Assembly: GCA_963556195.1 (NCBI GenBank)
Contig: CAUVYP010000244.1
Span: forward strand, 2,914,001-2,978,000
Source: Sepiola atlantica
Taxonomy: Eukaryota > Mollusca > Cephalopoda > Sepiida > Sepiolidae
Direction of reading: 5' to 3'
DNA: 64,000 nt
Shown here: in pieces, positions 25,001 through 37,867 of the stretch
How positions within the stretch are numbered: the stretch's first letter is position 1
Layout of the letters: each line of letters begins with the position of its first letter
Translations under genes and position numbers: made by a program
The notes under the pieces: model-generated
Databases searched by the model: none
What the model was told of the DNA's origin: nothing
Seen by the model: only the letters and a program-made list of their open reading frames with translations

Positions 25001-28000
25001 TACAAACTGAATACGCAAAACATCAACAAAATTTAGCGCGTTTTAAAGTTGATATCGCTTTTGTTTATAACTTCCACATTTATTCGAATTGTGCAACGAA
25101 ACTTTGCAGACAGTCGCGGAGACACATTTTCTACTGAAGTCCCAAGTTTCAGAAGTGCAGCTCTTGTACTGCACGAGATATGTCGATACAAACTGAATAC
25201 GCAAAACATCAACAAAATTTAGCGCGTTTTAAAGTTGATATCGCTTTTGTTTATAACTTCCACATTTATTCGAATTGTGCAACGAAACTTTGCAGACAGT
25301 CTCGAATAGGCCTTTTCTACTGAAGCACCAAGTTTCAGAAGTGAAGCTCTTGTACTGCTGGAGATATGTCGATACAAACTGAATACGCAAAACATCAACA
25401 AAATTCAGCGCGTTTTAAAGTTGATATCGCTTTTGTTTATAACTTCCCCATTTATTCGAATTGTGCAACGAAACTTTGCAGACAGTCGCAGAGACACATT
25501 TTATACTAAAGTACCAAGGTTCAGAAGTGCAGCTCTTGTACTGCCGGAGATATGTCGATACAAACTGAATACGCAAAACATCAACAAAATTTAGCGCGTT
25601 TTAAAGTTGATATCGCTTTTGTTTATAACTTCCACATTTATTCGAATTGTGCAACGAAACTTTGCAGACAGTCGCGGAGACACATTTTCTACTGAAGTAC
25701 CAAGTTTCAGAAGTGCAGCTCTTGTACTGCCGGAGATATGTCGATACAAACTGAATACGCAAAACATCAACAAAATTTAGCGCGTTTTAAAGTTGATATC
25801 GCTTTTGTTTATAACTTCCACATTTATTCGAATTGTGCAACGAAACTTTGCAGACAGTCTCGAATAGGCCTTTTCTACTGAAGTACCAAGTTTCAGAAGT
25901 GCAGCTCTTGTACTGCCGGAGATATGTCGATACAAACTGAATACGCAAAACATCAACAACATTTCGCGCGTTTTAAAGTTGATATCGCTTTTGTTTATAA
26001 CTACCACATGTATTCGAATTGTGCAACGAAACTTTGCAGACAGTCGCGGAGACACATGTTCTACTGAATTACCAAGTTTCAGAAGTGCAGCTCTTGTACT
26101 GCCGGAGATATGTCGATACAAACTGAATACGCAAAACATCAACAAAATTTAGCGCGTTTTAAAGTTGATATCGCTTTTGTTTATAACTACCACATGTATT
26201 CGAATTGTGCAACGAAACTTTGCAGACAGTCGCGGAGACACATGTTCTACTGAAGTACCAAGTTTCAGAAGTGCAGCTCTTGTACTGCCGGAGATATGTC
26301 GATACAAACTGAATACGCAAAACATCAACAAAATTTAGCGCGTTTTAAAGTTGATATCGCTTTTGTTTATAACTTCCACATTTTTTCGAATTGTGCAACG
26401 AAACTTTGCAGACAGTCTCGAATAGGCCTCCTCTACTGGAGTACCAAGTTTCAGAAGTGCAGCTCTTGTACTGCCGGAGATATGTCGATACAAACTGAAT
26501 ACGCAACACATCAACAAAATTTAGCGCGTTTTAAAGTTGATATCGCTTTTGTTTATAACTTCCCCATTTATTCGAATTGTGCAACGAAACTTTGCAGACA
26601 GTCGCGGAGACACATTTTCAACTGAAGTACCAAGGTTCAGAAGTGCAGCTCTTGTACTGCCGGAGATATGTCGATACAAACTGAATACGCAAAACATCAA
26701 CAAAATTTAGCGCGTTTTAAAGTTGATATCGCTTTTGTTTATAACTTCCACATTTATTCGAATTGTGCAACGAAACTTTGCAGACAGTCGCGGAGACACA
26801 TTTTCTACTGAAGTCCCAAGTTTCAGAAGTGCAGCTCTTGTACTGCACGAGATATGTCGATACAAACTGAATACGCAAAACATCAACAAAATTTAGCGCG
26901 TTTTAAAGTTGATATCGCTTTTGTTTATAACTTCCACATTTATTCGAATTGTGCAACGAAACTTTGCAGACAGTCTCGAATAGGCCTTTTCTACTGAAGC
27001 ACCAAGTTTCAGAAGTGAAGCCCTTGTACTGCTGGAGATATGTCGATACAAACTGAATACGCAAAACATCAACAAAATTCAGGGCGTTTTAAAGTTGATA
27101 TCGCTTTTGTTTATAACTTCCCCATTTATTCGAATTGTGCAACGAAACTTTGCAGACAGTCGCAGAGACACATTTTATACTGAAGTACCAAGGTTCAGAA
27201 GTGCAGCTCTTGTACTGCCGGAGATATGTCGATACAAACTGAATACGCAAAACATCAACAAAATTTAGCGCGTTTTAAAGTTGATATCGCTTTTGTTTAT
27301 AACTTCCACATTTATTCGAATTGTGCAACGAAACTTTGCAGACAGTCGCGGAGACACATTTTCTACTGAAGTACCAAGTTTCAGAAGTGCAGCTCTTGTA
27401 CTGCCGGAGATATGTCGATACAAACTGAATACGCAAAACATCAACAAAATTTAGCGCGTTTTAAAGTTGATATCGCTTTTGTTTATAACTTCCACATTTA
27501 TTCGAATTGTGCAACGAAACTTTGCAGACAGTCTCGAATAGGCCTTTTCTACTGAAGTACCAAGTTTCAGAAGTGCAGCTCTTGTACTGCCGGAGATATG
27601 TCGATACAAACTGAATACGCAAAACATCAACAAAATTTAGCGCGTTTTAAAGTTGATATCGCTTTTGTTTATAACTTCCCCATTCATTCGAATTGTGCAA
27701 CGAAACTTTGCAGACAGTCGCGGAGACACATTTTCTACTGAAGTACCAAGGTCCAGAAGTGCAGCTCTTGTACTGCACGAGATATGTCGATACAAACTGA
27801 ATACGCAAAACATCAACAAAATTTAGCGCGTTTTAAAGTTGATATCGCTTTTGTTTATAACATCCACATTTATTCGAATTGTGCAACGAAACTTTGCAGA
27901 CAGTCGCGGAGACACATTTTCTACTGAAGTACCAAGTTTCAGAAGTGCAGCTCTTGTACTGCCGGAGATATGTCGATACAAACTGAATACGCAAAACATC

Positions 28001-29682
28001 AACAACATTTCGCGCGTTTTAAAGTTGATATCGCTTTTGTTTATAACTACCACATGTATTCGAATTGTGCAACGAAACTTTGCAGACAGTCGCGGAGACA
28101 CATGTTCTACTGAAGTACCAAGTTTCAGAAGTGCAGCTCTTGTACTGCCGGAGATATGTCGATACAAACTGAATACGCAAAACATCAACAAAATTTAGCG
28201 CGTTTTAAAGTTGATATCGCTTTTGTTTATAACTACCACATGTATTCGAATTGTGCAACGAAACTTTGCAGACAGTCGCGGAGACACATGTTCTACTGAA
28301 GTACCCAGTTTCAGAAGTGCAGCTCTTGTACTGCCGGAGATATGTCGATACAAACTGAATACGCAAAACATCAACAAAATTTAGCGCGTTTTAAAGTTGA
28401 TATCGCTTTTGTTTATAACTTCCACATTTTTTCGAATTGTGCAACGAAACTTTGCAGACAGTCTCGAATAGGCCTCCTCTACTGGAGTACCAAGTTTTAG
28501 AAGTGCAGCTCTTGTACTGCCGGAGATATGTCGATACAAACTGAATACGCAAAACATCAACAAAATTTAGCGCGTTTTAAAGTTGATATCGCTTTTGTTT
28601 ATAACTTTCACATTTATTCGAATTGTGCCACGAAACTTTGCAGACAGGCGCGGAGACACATGTTCTACTGAAGTACCAAGTTTCAGAAGTGCAGCTCTTG
28701 TACAACCGGAGATATGTCGATACAAACTGAATACGCAAAACATCAACAAAATTTAGCGCGTTTTAAAGTTGATATCGCTTTTGTTTATAACTTCCACATT
28801 TATTCGAATTGTGCAACGAAACTTTACAGACAGTCTCGAATAGGCCTTTTCTACCGAAGCACCAAGTTTCAGAAGTGCAGCTCTTGTACTGCTGGAGATA
28901 TGTCGATACAAACTGAATACGCAAAACATCAACAAAATTCAGCGCGTTTTAAAGTTGATATCGCTTTTGTTTATAACTTCCCCATTTATTCGAATTGTGC
29001 AACGAAACTTTGCAGACAGTCGCGGAGACACATTTTCAACTGAAGTACCAAGGTTCAGAAGTGCAGCTCTTGTACTGCCGGAGATATGTCGATACAAACT
29101 GAATACGCAAAACATCAACAAAATTTAGCGCGTTTTAAAGTTGATATCGCTTTTGTTTATAACTTCCACATTTATTCGAATTGTGCAACGAAACTTTGCA
29201 GACAGTCGCGGAGACACATTTTCTACTAAAGTCCCAAGTTTCAGAAGTGCAGCTCTTGTACTGCACGAGATATGTCGATACAAACTGAATACGCAAAACA
29301 TCAACAAAATTTAGCGCGTTTTAAAGTTGATATCGCTTTTGTTTATAACTTCCACATTTATTCGAATTGTGCAACGAAACTTTGCAGACAGTCTCGAATA
29401 GGCCTTTTCTACTGAAGCACCAAGTTTCAGAAGTGAAGCTCTTGTACTGCTGGAGATATGTCGATACAAACTGAATACGCAAAACATCAACAAAATTCAG
29501 CGCGTTTTAAAGTTGATATCGCTTTTGTTTATAACTTCCCCATTTATTCGAATTGTGCAACGAAACTTTGCAGACAGTCGCAGAGACACATTTTATACTG
29601 AAGTACCAAGGTTCAGAAGTGCAGCTCTTGTACTGCCGGAGATATGTCGATACAAACTGAATACGCAAAACATCAACAAAAT
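22057..29682. repeat. HOR copies with C' and degenerate D monomers (14, 9, 11, 7+ monomers)
   Basis: Units start at 22057, 24661, 26335 and 28381. They gain a block of three marked monomers: N with TGCACGAG and GAAGTCCC, C' with GTGAAGC (22987, 25219, 26893, 29311), and a D form with GCAGAGACACATTTTATACTG (23173, 25405, 27079, 29497). The 14-mer and the last copy have A-B-C-D; the two middle copies go from A straight to D, a 2-monomer loss. The A monomers at 24661 and 26335 share CGCAACACATC. The order at 22057 recurs at 28381, an offset of 34 monomers (6324 bp). Confidence 0.78.
25777..25962. repeat. Chimeric monomer, K left part with N right end
   Basis: It has a K box as in the monomer at 27451 but ends CAACAACATTTCGCG, the end of the monomers at 24103 and 27823. 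The sister unit (26335) has K, I and N monomers here where this one has a single monomer, so exactly two monomers (372 bp) were lost by an exchange between positions 99 and 180. Confidence 0.78.
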
Positions 29683-31170
29683 TTAGCGCGTTTTAAAGTT
29701 GATATCGCTTTTGTTTATAACTTCCACATTTATTCGAATTGTGCAACGAAACTTTGCAGACAGTCGCGGAGACACATGTTCTACTGAAGTACCAAGTTTC
29801 AGAAGTGCAGCTCTTGTACTGCCGGAGATATGTCGATACAAACTGAATACGCAAAACATCAACAAAATTTAGCGCGTTTTAAAGTTGATATCGCTTTTGT
29901 TTATAACTACCACATGTATTCGAATTGTGCAACGAAACTTTGCAGACAGTCGCGGAGACACATGTTCTACTGAAGTACCAAGTTTCAGAAGTGCAGCTCT
30001 TGTACTGCCGGAGATATGTCGATACAAACTGAATACGCAAAACATCAACAAAATTTAGCGCGTTTCAAAGTTGATATCGCTTTTGTTTATAACTTCCACA
30101 TTTATTCGAATTGTGCAACGAAACTTTGCAGACAGTCTCGAATAGGCCTTTTCTACTGAAGTACCAAGTTTCAGACGTGCAGCTCTTGTACTGCCGGAGA
30201 TATGTCGATACAAACTGAATACGCAAAACATCAACAAAATTTAGCGCGTTTTAAAGTTGATATCGCTTTTGTTTATAACTTCCACATTTATTGGAATTGT
30301 GCAACGAAACTTTGCAGACAGTCTCGAATAGGCCTTTTCTACTGAAGTACCAAGTTTCCGAAGTGCAGCTCTTGTACTGCCGGAGATATGTCGATACAAA
30401 CTGAATACGCAAAACATCAACAAAATTTAGCGCGTTTTAAAGTTGATATCGCTTTTGTTTATAACTTCCCCATTTATTCGAATTGTGCAACGAAACTTTG
30501 CAGACAGTCGCGGAGACACATTTTCTACTGAAGTACCAAGGTTCAGAAGTGCAGCTCTTGTACTGCACGAGATATGTCGATACAAACTGAATACGCAAAA
30601 CATCAACAAAATTTAGCGCGTTTTAAAGTTGATATCGCTTTTGTTTATAACTTCCACATTTATTCGAATTGTGCAACGAAACTTTGCAGACAGTCGCGGA
30701 GACACATTTTCTACTGAAGTACCAAGTTTCAGAAGTGCAGCTCTTGTACTGCCGGAGATATGTCGATACAAACTGAATACGCAAAACATCAACAAAATTT
30801 AGCGCGTTTTAAAGTTGATATCGCTTTTGTTTATAACTACCACATGTATTCGAATTGTGCAACGAAACTTTGCAGACAGTCGCGGAGACACATGTTCTAC
30901 TGAAGTACCAAGTTTCAGAAGTGCAGCTCTTGTACTGCCGGAGATATGTCGATACAAACTGAATACGCAAAACATCAACAAAATTTAGCGCGTTTTAAAG
31001 TTGATATCGCTTTTGTTTATAACTACCACATGTATTCGAATTGTGCAACGAAACTTTGCAGACAGTCGCGGAGACACATGTTCTACTGAAGTACCAAGTT
31101 TCAGAAGTGCAGCTCTTGTACTGCCGGAGATATGTCGATACAAACTGAATACGCAAAACATCAACAAAAT

Positions 31171-33217
31171 TTAGCGCGTTTTAAAGTTGATATCGCTTTT
31201 GTTTATAACTTCCACATTTATTCGCATTGTGCCACGAAACTTTGCAGACAGGCGCGGAGACACATTTTCTACTGAAGTACCAAGTTTCAGAAGTGCAGCT
31301 CTTGTACTGCCGGAGATATGTCGATACAAACTGAATACGCAAAACATCAACAAAATTTAGCGCGTTTTAAAGTTGATATCGCTTTTGTTTATAACTTCCA
31401 CATTTATTCGAATTGTGCAACGAAACTTTGCAGACAGTCTCGAATAGGCCTTTTCTACTGAAGCACCAAGTTTCAGAAGTGCAGCTCTTGTACTGCTGGA
31501 GATATGTCGATACAAACTGAATACGCAAAACATCAACAAAATTCAGCGCGTTTTAAAGTTGATATCGCTTTTGTTTATAACTTCCCCATTTATTCGAATT
31601 GTGCAACGAAACTTTGCAGACAGTCGCGGAGACACATTTTCAACTGAAGTACCAAGGTTCAGAAGTGCAGCTCTTGTACTGCCGGAGATATGTCGATACA
31701 AACTGAATACGCAAAACATCAACAAAATTTAGCGCGTTTTAAAGTTGATATCGCTTTTGTTTATAACTTCCACATTTATTCGAATTGTGCAACGAAACTT
31801 TGCAGACAGTCGCGGAGACACATTTTCTACTGAAGTCCCAAGTTTCAGAAGTGCAGCTCTTGTACTGCACGAGATATGTCGATACAAACTGAATACGCAA
31901 AACATCAACAAAATTTAGCGCGTTTTAAAGTTGATATCGCTTTTGTCTATAACTACCACATGTATTCGAATTGTGCAACGAAACTTTGCAGACAGTCGCG
32001 GAGACACATGTTCTACTGAAGTACCAAGTTTCAGAAGTGCAGCTCTTGTACTGCTGGAGATATGTCGATACAAACTGAATACGCAAAACATCAACAAAAT
32101 TTAGCGCGTTTTAAAGTTGATATCGCTTTTGTTTATAACTTCCACATTTATTCGAATTGTGCAACGAAACTTTGCAGACAGTCTCGAATAGGCCTTTTCT
32201 ACTGAAGTACCAAGTTTCAGACGTGCAGCTCTTGTACTGCCGGAGATATGTCGATACAAACTGAATACGCAAAACATCAACAAAATTTAGCGCGTTTTAA
32301 AGTTGATATCGCTTTTGTTTATAACTTCCACATTTATTCGAATTGTGCAACGAAACTTTGCAGACAGTCTCAGATAGGCCTCCTCTACTGAAGTACCAAG
32401 TTTCAGAAGTGCAGCTATTGTACTGCCGGAGATATGTCGATACAAACTGAATACGCAAAACATCAACAAAATTTAGCGCGTTTTAAAGTTGATATCGCTT
32501 TTGTTTATAACTTCCACATTTATTCGAATTGTGCAACGAAACTCTGCAGACAGTCGCGAAGACACATTTTCTACTGAAGTACCAAGTTTCAGAAGTGCAG
32601 CTCTTGTACTGCCGGTGATATGTCGATACAAACTGAATACGCAAAACATCAACAAAATTTAGCGCGTTTTAAAGTTGATATCGCTTTTGTTTATAACTTC
32701 CACATTTATTCGAATTGTGCCACGAAACTTTGCAGACAGGCGCGGAGACACATTTTCTACTGAAGTACCAAGTTTCAGAAGTGCAGCTCTTGTACTGCCG
32801 GAGATATGTCGATACAAACTGAATACGCAAAACATCAACAAAATTTAGCGCGTTTTAAAGTTGATATCGCTTTTGTTTATAACTTCCACATTTATTCGAA
32901 TTGTGCAACGAAACTTTGCAGAGAGTCTCGAATAGGCCTTTTCTACTGAAGCACCAAGTTTCAGAAGTGCAGCTCTTGTACTGCCGGAGATATGTCGATA
33001 CAAACTGAATACGCAAAAACATCAACAAAATTCAGCGCGTTTTAAAGTTGATATCGCTTTTGTTTATAACTTCCCCATTTATTCGAATTGTGCAACGAAA
33101 CTTTGCAGACAGTCGCGGAGACACATTTTCTACTGAAGTACCAAGGTTCAGAAGTGCAGCTCTTGTACTGCCGGTGATATGTCGATACAAACTGAATACG
33201 CAAAACATCAACAAAAT
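31171..33217. repeat. Long-range duplicated block, copy 1
   Basis: Eleven monomers in the order B'-C-D-N-F-G-E-S-B''-C-D, matched monomer by monomer at 37868-39913 (offset 6697, that is 36 x 186 + 1). The extra base is the insertion near 33015, which the second copy and the further partial copy from 40844 lack. The insertion is therefore younger than the duplication. Confidence 0.8.
33014..33019. other. 1-base insertion in monomer at 32845
   Basis: CGCAAAAACATC has five A where the consensus has four. The duplicated partner monomers at 39542 and 41960 lack it. Confidence 0.9.
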
Positions 33218-36200
33218 TTAGCGCGTTTTAAAGTTGATATCGCTTTTGTTTATAACTTCCACATTTATTCGAATTGTGCAACGAAACTTTGCAGACAGTC
33301 GCGGAGACACATTTTCTACTGAAGTACCAAGGTTCAGAAGTGCGGCTGTTGTACTGCACGAGATATGTCGATACAAACTGAATATGCAAAACATCAACAA
33401 AATTTAGCGCGTTTTAAAGTTGATATCGCTTTTGTTTATAACTACCACATGTATTCGAATTGTGCAACGAAACTTTGCAGACAGTCGCGGAGACACATGT
33501 TCTACTGAAGTACCAAGTTTCAGAAGTGCAGCTCTTGTACTGCCGGAGATATGTCGATACAAACTGAATACGCAAAACATCAACAAAATTTAGCGCGTTT
33601 TAAAGTTGATATCGCTTTTGTTTATAACTTCCACATTTATTCGAATTGTGCAACGAGACTTTGCAGACAGTCGCGGAGACACATGTTCTACTGAAGTACC
33701 AAGTTTCAGAAGTGCAGCTCTTGTACTGCCGGAGATATGTCGATACAAACTGAATACGCAAAACATCAACAAAATTTAGCGCGTTTTAAAGTTGATATCG
33801 CTTTTGTTTATAACTTCCACATTTATTCGAATTGTGCAACGAAACTTTGCAGACAGTCTCAGATAGGCCTCCTCTACTGAAGTCACAAGTTTCAGAAGTG
33901 CAGCTCTTGTACTGCCGGAGATATGTCGATACAAACTGAATACGCAAAACATCAACAAAATTTAGCGCGTTTTAAAGTTGATATCGCTTTTGTTTATAAC
34001 TTCCACATTTATTCGAATTGTGCAACGAAACTTTGCAGACAGTCGCGGAGACACATTTTCTACTAAAGTCCCAAGTTTCAGAAGTGCAGCTCTTGTACTG
34101 CACGAGATATGTCGATACAAACTGAATACGCAAAACATCAACAAAATTTAGCGCGTTTTAAAGTTGATATCGCTTTTGTTTATAACTTCCACATTTATTC
34201 GAATTGTGCAACGAAACTTTGCAGACAGTCTCGAATAGGCCTTTTCTACTGAAGCACCAAGTTTCAGAAGTGAAGCTCTTGTACTGCTGGAGATATGTCG
34301 ATACAAACTGAATACGCAAAACATCAACAAAATTCAGCGCGTTTTAAAGTTGATATCGCTTTTGTTTATAACTTCCCCATTTATTCGAATTGTGCAACGA
34401 AACTTTGCAGACAGTCGCAGAGACACATTTTATACTGAAGTACCAAGGTTCAGAAGTGCAGCTCTTGTACTGCCGGAGATATGTCGATACAAACTGAATA
34501 CGCAAAACATCAACAAAATTTAGCGCGTTTTAAAGTTGATATCGCTTTTGTTTATAACTACCACATGTATTCGAATTGTGCAACGAAACTTTGCAGACAG
34601 TCGCGGAGACACATGTTCTACTGAAGTACCAAGTTTCAGAAGTGCAGCTCTTGTACTGCCGGAGATATGTCGATACAAACTGAATACGCAAAACATCAAC
34701 AAAATTTAGCGCGTTTTAAAGTTGATATCGCTTTTGTTTATAACTTCCACATTTATTCGAATTGTGCAACGAAACTTTGCAGACAGTCTCGAATAGGCCT
34801 TTTCTACTGAAGTACCAAGTTTCAGACGTGCAGCTCTTGTACTGCCGGAGATATGTCGATACAAACTGAATACGCAAAACATCAACAAAATTTAGCGCGT
34901 TTTAAAGTTGATATCGCTTTTGTTTATAACTTCCACATTTATTCGAATTGTGCAACGAAACTTTGCAGACAGTCTCGAATAGGCCTTTTCTACTGAAGTA
35001 CCAAGTTTCCGAAGTGCAGCTCTTGTACTGCCGGAGATATGTCGATACAAACTGAATACGCAAAACATCAACAAAATTTAGCGCGTTTTAAAGTTGATAT
35101 CGCTTTTGTTTATAACTTCCCCATTTATTCGAATTGTGCAACGAAACTTTGCAGACAGTCGCGGAGACACATTTTCTACTGAAGTACCAAGGTTCAGAAG
35201 TGCAGCTCTTGTACTGCACGAGATATGTCGATACAAACTGAATACGCAAAACATCAACAAAATTTAGCGCGTTTTAAAGTTGATATCGCTTTTGTTTATA
35301 ACTTCCACATTTATTCGAATTGTGCAACGAAACTTTGCAGACAGTCGCGGAGACACATTTTCTACTGAAGTACCAAGTTTCAGAAGTGCAGCTCTTGTAC
35401 TGCCGGAGATATGTCGATACAAACTGAATACGCAAAACATCAACAAAATTTAGCGCGTTTTAAAGTTGATATCGCTTTTGTTTATAACTACCACATGTAT
35501 TCGAATTGTGCAACGAAACTTTGCAGACAGTCGCGGAGACACATGTTCTACTGAAGTACCAAGTTTCAGAAGTGCAGCTCTTGTACTGCCGGAGATATGT
35601 CGATACAAACTGAATACGCAAAACATCAACAAAATTTAGCGCGTTTTAAAGTTGATATCGCTTTTGTTTATAACTACCACATGTATTCGAATTGTGCAAC
35701 GAAACTTTGCAGACAGTCGCGGAGACACATGTTCTACTGAAGTACAAAGTTTCAGAAGTGCAGCTCTTGTACTGCCGGAGATATGTCGATACAAACTGAA
35801 TACGCAAAACATCAACAAAATTTAGCGCGTTTTAAAGTTGATATCGCTTTTGTTTATAACTTCCACATTTATTCGCATTGTGCCACGAAACTTTGCAGAC
35901 AGGCGCGGAGACACATTTTCTACTGAAGTACCAAGTTTCAGAAGTGCAGCTCTTGTACTGCCGGAGATATGTCGATACAAACTGAATACGCAAAACATCA
36001 ACAAAATTTAGCGCGTTTTAAAGTTGATATCGCTTTTGTTTATAACTTCCACATTTATTCGAATTGTGCAACGAAACTTTGCAGACAGTCTCGAATAGGC
36101 CTTTTCTACTGAAGCACCAAGTTTCAGAAGTGCAGCTCTTGTACTGCTGGAGATATGTCGATACAAACTGAATACGCAAAACATCAACAAAATTCAGCGC

Positions 36201-36565
36201 GTTTTAAAGTTGATATCGCTTTTGTTTATAACTTCCCCATTTATTCGAATTGTGCAACGAAACTTTGCAGACAGTCGCGGAGACACATTTTCAACTGAAG
36301 TACCAAGGTTCAGAAGTGCAGCTCTTGTACTGCCGGAGATATGTCGATACAAACTGAATACGCAAAACATCAACAAAATTTAGCGCGTTTTAAAGTTGAT
36401 ATCGCTTTTGTTTATAACTTCCACATTTATTCGAATTGTGCAACGAAACTTTGCAGACAGTCTCGAATAGGCCTTTTCTACTGAAGCACCAAGTTTCAGA
36501 AGTGAAGTACTTGTACTGCTGGAGATATGTCGATACAAACTGAATACGCAAAACATCAACAAAAT

Positions 36566-36751
36566 TCAGCGCGTTTTAAAGTTGATATCGCTTTTGTTTA
36601 TAACTTCCCCATTTATTCGAATTGTGCAACGAAACTTTGCAGACAGTCGCGGAGACACATGTTCTACTGAAGTACCAAGTTTCAGAAGTGCAGCTCTTGT
36701 ACTGCCGGAGATATGTCGATACAAACTGAATACGCAAAACATCAACAAAAT
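36566..36751. repeat. Chimeric monomer, D left part with H box
   Basis: It starts TCAGCG with TTCCCC, as D monomers do, but has an H box and AAGTTTCAG. In the related units at 29311-30054 the D form and the H monomer are separate (29497 and 29683). The fusion removed one monomer; the join is between positions 44 and 96. Confidence 0.75.
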
Positions 36752-37867
36752 TTAGCGCGTTTTAAAGTTGATATCGCTTTTGTTTATAACTACCACATGT
36801 ATTCGAATTGTGCAACGAAACTTTGCAGACAGTCGCGGAGACACATGTTCTACTGAAGTACCAAGTTTCAGAAGTGCAGCTCTTGTACTGCCGGAGATAT
36901 GTCGATACAAACTGAATACGCAAAACATCAACAAAATTTAGCGCGTTTTAAAGTTGATATCGCTTTTGTTTATAACTTCCACATTTATTCGAATTGTGCA
37001 ATGAAACTTTGCAGACAGTCTCGAATAGGCCTTTTCTACTGAAGTACCAAGTTTCAGACGTGCAGCTCTTGTACTGCCGGAGATATGTCGATACAAACTG
37101 AATACGCAAAACATCAACAAAATTTAGCGCGTTTTAAAGTTGATATCGCTTTTGTTTATAACTTCCACATTTATTCGAATTGTGCAACGAAACTTTGCAG
37201 ACAGTCTCGAATAGGCCTTTTCTACTGAAGTACCAAGTTTCCGAAGTGCAGCTCTTGTACTGCCGGAGATATGTCGATACAAACTGAATACGCAAAACAT
37301 CAACAAAATTTAGCGCGTTTTAAAGTTGATATCGCTTTTGTTTATAACTTCCCCATTTATTCGAATTGTGCAACGAAACTTTGCAGACAGTCGCGGAGAC
37401 ACATTTTCTACTGAAGTACCAAGGTTCAGAAGTGCAGCTCTTGTACTGCACGAGATATGTCGATACAAACTGAATACGCAAAACATCAACAAAATTTAGC
37501 GCGTTTTAAAGTTGATATCGCTTTTGTTTATAACTTCCACATTTATTCGAATTGTGCAACGAAACTTTGCAGACAGTCGCGGAGACACATTTTCTACTGA
37601 AGTACCAAGTTTCAGAAGTGCAGCTCTTGTACTGCCGGAGATATGTCGATACAAACTGAATACGCAAAACATCAACAAAATTTAGCGCGTTTTAAAGTTG
37701 ATATCGCTTTTGTTTATAACTACCACATGTATTCGAATTGTGCAACGAAACTTTGCAGACAGTCGCGGAGACACATGTTCTACTGAAGTACCAAGTTTCA
37801 GAAGTGCAGCTCTTGTACTGCCGGAGATATGTCGATACAAACTGAATACGCAAAACATCAACAAAAT

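Larger units (their letters stand above)
4203..29682. repeat. Zone 2a: HOR built on A-B-C-D-N-F-G-K-I
   Basis: A higher-order repeat. The A monomer (E box with ACTGGAG, a105g) marks unit starts at 4203, 5877, 8294, 10526, 12386, 14246, 15548, 16478, 18152, 20012, 22057, 24661, 26335 and 28381. A is usually followed by B (TTTCAC, GCCACG, AGGCGCGG), C (GAAGCACC, TGCTGG) and D (TTCCCC, AAGGTTCAG). Unit lengths are 9, 13, 12, 10, 10, 7, 5, 9, 10, 11, 14, 9 and 11 monomers, so the unit start is stable while the tail is gained and lost in whole monomers. This is the expected outcome of unequal exchange in register. Confidence 0.85.
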
